Part shown: piece by piece, positions 55,063 to 62,489 of the stretch
Position numbering within the stretch: position 1 is the stretch's first letter
How the letters are laid out: the number at the start of each line of letters is the position of its first letter
Source: Actibacterium pelagium
GTDB lineage: Bacteria > Pseudomonadota > Alphaproteobacteria > Rhodobacterales > Rhodobacteraceae
Reading direction: 5' to 3'
Assembly (NCBI RefSeq): GCF_002285415.1
Contig: NZ_NSBU01000004.1
Coordinates: forward strand, 62,001 to 126,000
Length of the DNA stretch: 64,000 nucleotides
Program-made: the position numbers and the translations under genes
The notes under the pieces: model-generated
Databases searched by the model: none
Seen by the model: only the letters and a program-made list of their open reading frames with translations
What the model was told of the DNA's origin: nothing

Positions 55063-55092
55063 AAAGAGCGCACCGGGTAGGGTGCGCTCTTT
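55063..55092 (-). terminator. Rho-independent terminator of the MopE-like surface-protein gene
   Basis: A perfect 12-bp stem AAAGAGCGCACC / GGTGCGCTCTTT with a 6-nt loop lies 19 bp after the stop (55112). Read on the minus strand it ends in TTTTCGTTTC. Confidence 0.92.
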
Positions 55093-55111
55093 GACTTCAA
55101 ATTCAGTCGCG

Positions 55112-57685
55112 TCAGAAGTTCAGCGAAAGGTTCAGCGCAACACCGTAGGTGTTGTAATCATCGTTTCCAAGACCATCGACATAGGCTTTAGCCGATGCAC
55201 GCAGTCCTTCGTCTGTCGCGATGACATAACCGACATCAATACGCGCACGACCACCTTCATCCTCGTCGATAAAGTTCACGGCAGCGCCCGAACCGTTGGT
55301 CTTCGACCAGATACCTGAAAGTCCCATCGTCATAGCTTGCTCGTGTCGGGCACCTTTGATCGGCGCTTCAAGATCGACACCCACCGAAAGCTCGCTCAGC
55401 GTGACCTTCTGCTCTGGAACGGTATTGGACAGACCATCGATGTATTCCAACTGGCGGTCAGAGACATGGTTGTACTCGATCCGCGGATAAAGCGTCATAC
55501 CGTTAGCCTCATAGTTGCCCTCAAGCGCCAGCATGCCAAGGAAACGCTCTGTCTTGAACGAGTCCGTGAAGGTGCCAAGCGGGTTCACCTCGTTGTCGCT
55601 TTCGCCGTACAGCAAGCGCCCTTCGAAGAAGAGCGGCTGGTCACCAAGCTGTGCGACCATATACGGACCTGCCATCCAACCGTCACCGCTGATGTCACCT
55701 GTGGCGCCATCCGGGTCAAATTCGGAACGGTCAAATTGCAGCATGCCGCCGATCAGAAGGCCTTCGTTCAGCTTCATATGGCCGCCAAGGGTTGCCAAGG
55801 CATAAGTTTGGTCACCCGAGCCCGACAGGTCGGTTCTGGACGCCTCAAGCGCCAACCAGAAGGACGAGTCGCCACCAGTTGCAAAGCTGATATCCGCATT
55901 GCCACGCGTGACATCCGCGTTCAGATAGCCATTTGCCCCTGCACTCAGGAAGCGGGCAAGACCCGGCTGGTTCTGAACCAAATTGCGCGCGCGCGTTTCG
56001 GTGAAGTCGGCGATCATCTCACCGGCGACCGTCGCACTGTCGATCAGCGAGCTTGCGCTGGCCGCGACAGAAAGGTTGCCTGCCGCATCAACGGCCGCAC
56101 CTTCTGCAACGCTTACGGTCACGTTGTCGGTGTCGCCCGGAGTAACCGTTGCGGTATACACACGCGGTCCCCCGCTGACGGCACCAACAGACCCGCCCGT
56201 CACATCAACATCTGATGCGTCGAAACCGGTTACATCCTCTGCGAAAGTGAAGGTTACGTTGAATGTGTCACCGGGCAGATAGGTCTCGGGCACACCCGAG
56301 ATCGTCAGACCCGGTGGGGTGGCGTCATATTCGACCGAGAACTGCGACGCTGCCGTGTTGTTGTTGCCAGCAAGGTCTGCTGCAACATTCGCGGCGATAT
56401 CGACGGTGACGGTTCCATCGCCCGACGGGGTCAGGTCGAAGGTCCAGACCGTGTTGTCCGACGTCGAGAAATTCGAGACGGAACCACCGTTAACCACCAT
56501 GTCAGTTTGAATGAAATTCTCGACCTCTTCCGAGAAAGTCACCGTCACCGGGATTGGCGACGTGTTGGTCGGGTCCGTCACGGTCGACGTGATTGCAACA
56601 GTCGGCGGCGTGATGTCAGTATTGCCCAAGTACCATGTGAAACTACCTGTATCAGTCGTTCCATCCGTTGTTGCTGCGGTTACGCCGACCACCACAGAAA
56701 ATGGCTCGGTGTTGGTTGTGATGAAATCTAAGTAACTGCACGAATAAGTGGTGCCCGGCGTGATCGTCGCCCCAGTGCAAGTAGAGTCGGGGTCGCCGAT
56801 CAGGTTAAGATAATCGCCAAAAACGAGACTGGTCAGTGTTTCTGGTTGGTTACCGAAGTTCCGAATAGTGACGCTTAAAGTTACCGGGACATTCGTCGCC
56901 GGTAATGGCAGCGGGTTAGGATCGATGGAGGCAGTCACCTCGATTTTACGGAACGGCGCAAAACCTTCATCAATGATCCCGTCACAGTCATTGTCGACGC
57001 CGTCTTCAACCTCTGTCGCGCCGGGATTAACCGTGTCATCGGTGTCATCACAGTCGTTGTTGTCAGTGACATATCCGACTGGCTGAGTGGCGGCATCCTG
57101 TGTCACATTGGGGTTGCCGTAATTGTCCTCGTCAAGATCCTGATAATAGGTGGTCAGAACACCTTCATCGATATCCCCGTCACAATCGTTGTCGATCCCG
57201 TCTGCAACTTCTGCAGCACCAGGGTTAACATCTGCGTTGCTGTCATCGCAGTCACCGGCAGTCAACGAATACCCAGAAATTGGTGCGGGAGCTAGAATCC
57301 AATTCGATGCAATTCCAAAGCCGTCCTGATCCGCATCGAGATAAAGCGTCAAGTTCTGTGGCGGTCCGATGAAACTTGGATCAGCGGCATCGACCAATCC
57401 GTCACAATCGTTGTCGATCCCATCTGGAACCTCTGGGGCAGCGGGGTTCACTAAGGGATTGCTGTCATCGCAATCTAAACCAACAGGAAAACCATCGGCA
57501 TCTGCGTCTATTACTGCTTGGGCGTAAGCCACGCCGGATGAAGCAAAGCTCATCACAGCTATTGCCAATGCAACAAAAAACACTTGCTGAATCTTGTTTC
57601 CGATTGCGCGCGCACCCGCACACAACCCTGCCTGAAAACCACAGGCCAACTTCCCCTCGATCATTCCCATCCCCAGAACTAGCAA
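55112..57685 (-). CDS. Large surface protein: MopE-type metal-binding repeats, Ig-like domains and outer-membrane beta-barrel
   Basis: Protein of up to 857 residues. A signal sequence lies within ~30-56 (IQQVFFVALAIAVMS, cleavage near AYAQA). Three MopE-like calcium/metal repeats follow (~60-100, ~116-174, ~183-240), each with DxDxDGF-like loops and the signature CDDxNxxVNPxAxEVxDGIDNDCDG. Then a Pro-rich CARDB-like region (~246-345), two bacterial Ig-like domains (~350-545, PPTVAITSTVTDPTN and PPGLTISGVPETYLPGD) and a C-terminal ~280-residue beta-barrel ending NLSLNF, F being the outer-membrane signal. It is an autotransporter-like layout. The true start is uncertain: TTG 57685, or ATG 57670 or 57664. 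Confidence 0.75.
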   Translation of the reverse strand: MLVLGMGMIEGKLACGFQAGLCAGARAIGNKIQQVFFVALAIAVMSFASSGVAYAQAVIDADADGFPVGLDCDDSNPLVNPAAPEVPDGIDNDCDGLVDAADPSFIGPPQNLTLYLDADQDGFGIASNWILAPAPISGYSLTAGDCDDSNADVNPGAAEVADGIDNDCDGDIDEGVLTTYYQDLDEDNYGNPNVTQDAATQPVGYVTDNNDCDDTDDTVNPGATEVEDGVDNDCDGIIDEGFAPFRKIEVTASIDPNPLPLPATNVPVTLSVTIRNFGNQPETLTSLVFGDYLNLIGDPDSTCTGATITPGTTYSCSYLDFITTNTEPFSVVVGVTAATTDGTTDTGSFTWYLGNTDITPPTVAITSTVTDPTNTSPIPVTVTFSEEVENFIQTDMVVNGGSVSNFSTSDNTVWTFDLTPSGDGTVTVDIAANVAADLAGNNNTAASQFSVEYDATPPGLTISGVPETYLPGDTFNVTFTFAEDVTGFDASDVDVTGGSVGAVSGGPRVYTATVTPGDTDNVTVSVAEGAAVDAAGNLSVAASASSLIDSATVAGEMIADFTETRARNLVQNQPGLARFLSAGANGYLNADVTRGNADISFATGGDSSFWLALEASRTDLSGSGDQTYALATLGGHMKLNEGLLIGGMLQFDRSEFDPDGATGDISGDGWMAGPYMVAQLGDQPLFFEGRLLYGESDNEVNPLGTFTDSFKTERFLGMLALEGNYEANGMTLYPRIEYNHVSDRQLEYIDGLSNTVPEQKVTLSELSVGVDLEAPIKGARHEQAMTMGLSGIWSKTNGSGAAVNFIDEDEGGRARIDVGYVIATDEGLRASAKAYVDGLGNDDYNTYGVALNLSLNF

Positions 57686-57690
57686 AACAA

Positions 57691-57714
57691 ACCGCCTACC
57701 AATCGGTAGGCGGT
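57691..57714 (-). terminator. Terminator-like hairpin of ilvE just before the surface-protein start
   Basis: ACCGCCTACC (57691-57700) and GGTAGGCGGT (57705-57714) form a perfect 10-bp stem with a 4-nt loop. On the minus strand it is followed by TTTGTTTT, the form of an intrinsic terminator for ilvE (stop 57823). It ends 6 bp before the first possible start of the next gene, so it could also act as a leader hairpin or attenuator there. Confidence 0.75.
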
Positions 57715-57822
57715 CACTAATTCTTAACGGGACGTAAATTTAATTCAACCTTGGCGTTCAACGTCGGAAAACGCTGAATAACGGGCGCGCACTATTTAGA
57801 ATAAGCTGCCCCCGCCAACAGA
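57715..57822. promoter_or_regulatory. AT-rich gap between ilvE and the surface-protein gene
   Basis: A 108-bp gap. On the minus strand TTGAAT followed 17 bp later by AAGAAT (about 57756 to 57728) is a possible weak promoter that would start transcription just before the terminator-like hairpin. Nothing else identifiable. Confidence 0.3.
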
Positions 57823-58689
57823 TTAAGCCCGAACCAGCTTGTCGTAGCTTTCCGAGATATCGCGGGTCAGTGCGCCAACCTCGAACATGTAGTCACCGAT
57901 CTGCCCAACCGGGGTGACCTCTGCCGCAGAGCCGGTCAGCCAGCACTGTTCGAAATCAGCCAGCTCTTCCGGCATGATGTGACGCTCGTGCACGGTGATG
58001 CCCTTGTCCTTCAGCATCTGGATGACGGTCTGGCGGGTCAGGCCGTTCAGGATCGCATCGGGGATCGGCGTGTGCACCTCGCCATCCTTCACGAAGAAGA
58101 TGTTCGCGCCGGTCGCCTCGGCCACGTAGCCGCGATAGTCCAGGAACATGGCGTCCGAACAGCCTTTGGCTTCGGCCGTGTGCTTGGACATGGTGCAGAT
58201 CATGTACAGGCCCGCCGCCTTGGCCGCGGTCGGGATGGTCTCGGGCGAGGGGCGCTTCCACTTGGCGATGTCCAGCTTGGCACCCTTGTATTTCGCGTCG
58301 CCGTAATAGCTGCCCCATTCCCAAGCGGTGACGGCCATGCGGACCGGGTTGCGCGAAGACGCGACACCCATGTCTTCCCCTGCCCCGCGCCAAGCGATGA
58401 CGCGGACATAGGCGTTGGTCAGGTTGTTGGCGTCAAGAACGGCCTGTTTGGCGGCTTCGATCTCGTCCACGGAATAGGGGATCGGCATGTCCATCATCTC
58501 GCCCGACTTGTGCAGACGTTCCGAGTGCTTGCGGCTTAGGAAAATCTTGCCGTCATAGCAGCGCTCGCCCTCGAAGACAGAGCTGGCATAGTGCAACGCG
58601 TGAGACAGGACATGGACCTTGGCATCGCGCCATTCTACCATCTCTCCGTCCATCCAGATTTTACCGTCGCGGTCACCATAGCCGGCCAT
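57823..58689 (-). CDS. ilvE: Branched-chain amino acid aminotransferase
   Basis: Predicted PLP enzyme of 288 residues, transaminating valine, leucine and isoleucine. Typical segments: IWMDGEMVEWRDAKVHVLSHALHYASSVFEGERCY, with the binding loop, KHTAEAKGCSDAMFLDYRGYVAEATGANIF (PLP lysine region upstream), and EQCWLTGSAAEVTPV. The start ATG 58689 gives the family length; a 12-residue longer form is open. With ilvD at 28108 two branched-chain genes are in the window but not adjacent. Confidence 0.95.
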   Translation of the reverse strand: MAGYGDRDGKIWMDGEMVEWRDAKVHVLSHALHYASSVFEGERCYDGKIFLSRKHSERLHKSGEMMDMPIPYSVDEIEAAKQAVLDANNLTNAYVRVIAWRGAGEDMGVASSRNPVRMAVTAWEWGSYYGDAKYKGAKLDIAKWKRPSPETIPTAAKAAGLYMICTMSKHTAEAKGCSDAMFLDYRGYVAEATGANIFFVKDGEVHTPIPDAILNGLTRQTVIQMLKDKGITVHERHIMPEELADFEQCWLTGSAAEVTPVGQIGDYMFEVGALTRDISESYDKLVRA

Positions 58690-58858
58690 TTGCCTGTCTC
58701 CCGTATTTCCAAGGCATTTTTCCATTAGTTGCGCGAGTTAAGTCCGCTTCGGACATATTCTTGCGCAAAAACTGGTGATCGCTAACAATTGATTCTTGGA
58801 AAGTCAACAAGACTGACATAAAATCCGGGAAACAAGGCAAATTGTGATCGGAGGCACG

Positions 58859-59356
58859 ATGTCGGACAGCTCTCATGGCGGCGAAAGCCTGCTGTTTCTG
58901 ACGGACGAGCAGCTGCGCAAGGGGATCGAGGCGATGTATTTCGCCTATCGTGGCTTCACCGCAGACCCGGACCGAATTCTGGACAATTACGCCTATGGCC
59001 GGGCCCACCACCGGGCCGTGCATTTCATCAACCGCAACCCGGGCACGACGGTAAACAACCTTCTGTCGATCCTTGGGGTGACGAAACAGTCGCTCAACCG
59101 CGTCCTGCGCACCCTGATCGCGGACGGTCTGGTGGAAAGCCGCGTCGGCAAACGCGACAAACGCGAGCGTCATCTGTTTCTGACCGAGGCCGGAACGGCG
59201 TTGGAACAAGAACTGTCAAATGCCCAGCGCGACCGGATGCGCGATGCCTATCGGAAGGCGGGGCCGCAGGCTGTCTCTGGATTTCGTCAGGTGCTTGAGG
59301 CAATGATGGATCCCGACATGCGGCGCCACTTTAATATGATCAAGGACAGTAATTGA
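58859..59356 (+). CDS. petP: MarR-family regulator (PetP-like)
   Basis: Predicted winged-helix regulator of 165 residues. The HTH is RNPGTTVNNLLSILGVTKQSLNRVLRTLIADGLVESRVGKRDKRERHLFLTEAG, with wing residues KRDKRERHL. In Rhodobacter the petP-petR pair lies near cytochrome bc1 and respiratory control; here a response regulator gene overlaps by one base (TGATG). The start ATG 58859 has GGAGG upstream. Divergent from ilvE by ~170 bp. Confidence 0.8.
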   Translation: MSDSSHGGESLLFLTDEQLRKGIEAMYFAYRGFTADPDRILDNYAYGRAHHRAVHFINRNPGTTVNNLLSILGVTKQSLNRVLRTLIADGLVESRVGKRDKRERHLFLTEAGTALEQELSNAQRDRMRDAYRKAGPQAVSGFRQVLEAMMDPDMRRHFNMIKDSN

Positions 59357-60060
59357 TGGCCATGGATCCCGAAGCGCATATTCTGATCGTCGATGATGAC
59401 GAGCGTATCCGCGACCTTCTGCAAAAGTTCCTGATCCGCCATGGGTTCTGGGTAAGCGCTGCGCGCGATGCCGCCCATGCCCGACGCCTGCTCGCAGGGC
59501 TGGAGTTTGACCTGATCGTGCTGGACGTCATGATGCCGGGCGAAGACGGGATGAGCCTGACCCGGTCTTTGCGCGAGACCCTGCAGACCCCGATCCTGCT
59601 GCTGACGGCCAAGGGTGAAACAGCAGACCGGATTGCCGGGCTGGAAAGCGGGGCCGATGACTATCTGGCGAAACCGTTCGAGCCCAAAGAACTGCTGCTG
59701 CGCATCAATGCCATCCTGCGCCGCGTGCCCCAAGACGCGCCCGATGCCGCCCTACCCAAGCTCTTGCACCTTGGTCCCGTTCGTTATGACTGCGGGCGCG
59801 GAGAGCTTTGGCGAGGCGACGACCTGATCCGCCTGACCGCGACTGAAGCCGAGTTGATGAAGATCTTCTCGGCCCGCGCCGGTGAACCTGTCAGCCGTGC
59901 CGACCTAGTCGAAGAACTGGGCCGTGACGGCGGTCAGGCCCAAGAACGCGCAGTGGATGTTCAGATCACAAGGCTAAGACGCAAGATCGAGAACAATCCC
60001 CGCCAGCCCCGCTATCTGCAAACGGTACGCGGCGCGGGTTATATGCTGGCGCCTGACTGA
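59356..60060 (+). CDS. petR: OmpR-family response regulator (PetR-like)
   Basis: Protein of 234 residues: receiver domain HILIVDDDERIRDLL with the phospho-acceptor Asp in DLIVLDVMMPGEDG (~54), switch Thr/Lys in LLTAKGET and YLAKPFEPKEL, then an OmpR-type winged-helix DNA-binding domain (RLTATEAELMKIFSARAGEPVSRADL; VDVQITRLRRKIENNPRQPRYLQTVRGAGYML). No histidine kinase gene is adjacent. Probably co-translated with petP. Orphan regulation by a non-canonical route is possible, as in Rhodobacter PetR. Confidence 0.88.
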   Translation: MAMDPEAHILIVDDDERIRDLLQKFLIRHGFWVSAARDAAHARRLLAGLEFDLIVLDVMMPGEDGMSLTRSLRETLQTPILLLTAKGETADRIAGLESGADDYLAKPFEPKELLLRINAILRRVPQDAPDAALPKLLHLGPVRYDCGRGELWRGDDLIRLTATEAELMKIFSARAGEPVSRADLVEELGRDGGQAQERAVDVQITRLRRKIENNPRQPRYLQTVRGAGYMLAPD

Positions 60061-60063
60061 CCC

Positions 60064-60333
60064 ATGACCAAAACCTTCCTGCGATTTCAACTGGTGAACC
60101 TGTTGGTGTCACTGGTGGTCTGGTTGGCCTTCCCGATCTCGGTGGGTGGCGTGGACCTGACCGCCCCGATGTTCATCGCCAAGATAATCGCCCTGATCTG
60201 GTTCAACCGCTTCCCGCGCAGCAGTGATCTTGCCAGCATCGCGTTCTTTGCGCTCGCCTGTGTCGAGGTCTACCTGATGTTCATCTACGGTAACTTCTCG
60301 ATCTACACGTTCTTGCTGCACAGGTTTGCCTAG
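60064..60333 (+). CDS. Small integral membrane protein
   Basis: Not recognised. The 89-residue product has three hydrophobic segments (LVNLLVSLVVWLAFPISV, PMFIAKIIALIWF, IAFFALACVEVYLMFIY). It starts 3 bp after the petR-like gene, so it is likely co-transcribed with it, but a functional link is not shown. Confidence 0.65.
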   Translation: MTKTFLRFQLVNLLVSLVVWLAFPISVGGVDLTAPMFIAKIIALIWFNRFPRSSDLASIAFFALACVEVYLMFIYGNFSIYTFLLHRFA

Positions 60334-60428
60334 GCCCAAAGGGGCACGGGTATGGCGGCGATTGGCGCAAAAGAGTTCCTCTTGGATTGCTCCTTGAACT
60401 GATGCCGGGTTTGGGCTTGTCTCGATCC

Positions 60429-61364
60429 ATGACCACAGCGCTCCTGACCCACCCCGATTGCCTTGACCATGTGACTCCGATGGGCCACCCGGAAAGGGTG
60501 GATCGGCTGACCTCGATCCTGAAACGTCTGGACGACCCCGAGTTCGACGATTTGCAGCGGGTCGAGGCCCCCTTGTGCGAAGACGCTGATATTCTGCGAT
60601 GCCACCCTGAAACCTATCTGACCCGCATCAAGAACGCGGTGCCGGTGCAGGGGCACACGATGCTGGATGGGGATACACATATGTCGCCGGGCTCTCTGGC
60701 GGCCGCGCGCCGGGGTGTTGGGGCCAATGTCAAAGCGGTCGATATGGTGCTGGGCGGAGAGGTGCAGAATGCCTTTTGCGCCACCCGTCCCCCGGGCCAC
60801 CATGCCGAGACCGAAACCGCGATGGGGTTTTGCCTGTTCGGAAATGTCTCGATTGCCGCAAAACACGCGCTGGACCACCACGGCCTGTCGCGCGTCGCGA
60901 TCATCGACTTTGATGTCCATCACGGAAACGGCACGCAGGACCTGATGTGGGATGAACGGCGGGTGCTGTTTGCCTCGACCCACCAGATGCCGCTTTACCC
61001 CGGATCTGGCGCGACGCTTGAGCGCGGGGCACATGGCAATATCGTCAACGTTCCGCTTGCGCCGCTTACTGGGCACGAGGCACTTCGCGGCGCTTGGCAT
61101 GACCTGATCCAGCCGCAGATGGACCGTTTCGCGCCCGAACTTGTGCTGGTTTCAGCCGGGTTCGACGCCCATATCGCTGACCCGCTGGCCAACCTTCAGT
61201 GGCACGAAGATGATTTTGCGTGGATCACCGAAGAAATCTGCGCTCTGGCGGATCGACATGCACAGGGCCGGGTGGTCTCGACTCTGGAGGGCGGATATGA
61301 TCTGGATGCGCTCGCAAACAGCGTTGCGGCGCATGTGAAGGTTTTGATGGAGCAAGGCGCATGA
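60429..61364 (+). CDS. Histone-deacetylase-family (acetoin-utilisation-like) hydrolase
   Basis: Predicted zinc amidohydrolase of 311 residues: catalytic His pair in RPPGHHAETETAMGFCLF, zinc Asp/His in VAIIDFDVHHGNGTQD (~160-175), FASTHQMPLYPGSG and VLVSAGFDAHIADPL (zinc Asp), and the substrate-gating LEGGYDLDAL. Bacterial members deacetylate polyamines or small amides; the substrate here is unknown. Start ATG 60429 preferred. The stop overlaps xseB (ATGA at 61361). Confidence 0.9.
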   Translation: MTTALLTHPDCLDHVTPMGHPERVDRLTSILKRLDDPEFDDLQRVEAPLCEDADILRCHPETYLTRIKNAVPVQGHTMLDGDTHMSPGSLAAARRGVGANVKAVDMVLGGEVQNAFCATRPPGHHAETETAMGFCLFGNVSIAAKHALDHHGLSRVAIIDFDVHHGNGTQDLMWDERRVLFASTHQMPLYPGSGATLERGAHGNIVNVPLAPLTGHEALRGAWHDLIQPQMDRFAPELVLVSAGFDAHIADPLANLQWHEDDFAWITEEICALADRHAQGRVVSTLEGGYDLDALANSVAAHVKVLMEQGA

Positions 61365-61603
61365 GCGACACCCCCGTTGCCGAGATGACATTCGAACAGG
61401 CCATGGCCGAGCTGGAAGGCGTTGTGGGCCAGCTGGAACGCGGCGACGTGCCGCTGGACCAGTCGATCACGCTGTATGAACGCGGCGCGGCGCTGAAGGC
61501 CCACTGCGAAACCAAGCTTAAGGAAGCCGAGGAAAAGGTCGCCGCCATCACCCTGAACAAGGATGGCGAGCCCACCGGCACCACCCCCGTCGAAGGCATG
61601 TGA
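61361..61603 (+). CDS. xseB: Exodeoxyribonuclease VII small subunit
   Basis: Predicted 80-residue coiled-coil subunit: TFEQAMAELEGVVGQLERGDVPLDQSITLYERGAALKAHCETKLKEAEEKV, the full XseB domain. It activates XseA (not in window) for single-strand DNA degradation. The overlap with the HDAC-like gene and with ispA (61600-61605) matches the common xseB-ispA-dxs order. Confidence 0.95.
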   Translation: MSDTPVAEMTFEQAMAELEGVVGQLERGDVPLDQSITLYERGAALKAHCETKLKEAEEKVAAITLNKDGEPTGTTPVEGM

Positions 61604-62466
61604 TGTTTCAAGAGCGCCTGAAAGAGGTCGCCGGTCTGGTCGAGACACGGCTGCAAAAGGCTTTGGCCGACGACGCCAATCAGCCCGTGACCGAGGCTAT
61701 GCGCTATACCCTGCGGGGCGGCAAACGCCTGCGCGCCTTTCTGGTGATGGAATCTGCCCGGCTGCACGGGATCAAGGACGCCCTGAACGCCGCCGCTGCG
61801 GTCGAGGCGCTGCACGCCTATTCTCTGGTCCATGACGACCTGCCCTGCATGGATGACGACGATCTGCGCCGGGGCCAGCCAACGATCCATGTTAAGTGGG
61901 ATCAGGCCACAGCCGTTCTGGCGGGCGATGCCTTGCAGACGCTGGCCTTTGATCTTCTTTCCGACCCGGCGTGCCACCATGATCCGGCGGTGCGCATTGC
62001 TTTGGTCTCCGGCATGGCGAAGGCCTCTGGCATTCGCGGCATGGTGCTGGGTCAGGCACTGGACATCGCCGCCGAGACCGCACCAGACCCGCTGACGCTG
62101 GAACAGATTACCGAATTGCAGGCCGGGAAAACCGGCGCCCTGATCGAGTGGTCCGCCACGGCCGGCGCTGTGCTGGGCCAAGCCGATACCACGCCACTGG
62201 CGACCTATGCGCGCGACCTTGGGTTGGCCTTCCAGATCTGGGACGATGTGCTGGATGTCGAAGGCGATGCGACCAAGGTCGGCAAAGCCGTGGGCAAGGA
62301 TAGCGATGCGGGCAAGGCCACCTTTGTGTCCCTGCTGGGGCTGGATGGGGCCAAAGCACGGGCTCGGGCCCTTATTGACGACGCGGAAGCCGCGCTAGTT
62401 CCTTATGGTAAGGACGCAGAAACCTTGCGGGAATGCGCCCGTTTCGTTATCTCGCGCGAGATGTAA
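61603..62466 (+). CDS. ispA: Geranyl/farnesyl diphosphate synthase
   Basis: Predicted prenyl-diphosphate synthase of 287 residues. First Asp-rich motif: SLVHDDLPCMDDDDLRRG (~76-93); second: LAFQIWDDVLDVEGD; LRGGKRLRAF binds the substrate. The ATG overlaps the xseB stop (TGATG); a GTG start at 61600 is an alternative. It supplies the C15 backbone used for quinones, carotenoids and UppP's carrier lipid. Confidence 0.95.
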   Translation: MFQERLKEVAGLVETRLQKALADDANQPVTEAMRYTLRGGKRLRAFLVMESARLHGIKDALNAAAAVEALHAYSLVHDDLPCMDDDDLRRGQPTIHVKWDQATAVLAGDALQTLAFDLLSDPACHHDPAVRIALVSGMAKASGIRGMVLGQALDIAAETAPDPLTLEQITELQAGKTGALIEWSATAGAVLGQADTTPLATYARDLGLAFQIWDDVLDVEGDATKVGKAVGKDSDAGKATFVSLLGLDGAKARARALIDDAEAALVPYGKDAETLRECARFVISREM

Positions 62467-62489
62467 TACTGGGCCCCTGAAAGTCAGCC

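Noticed and set aside
55337-56215. 292-codon plus-strand frame opposite the surface protein
   Set aside because: Shadow; low-complexity basic product.
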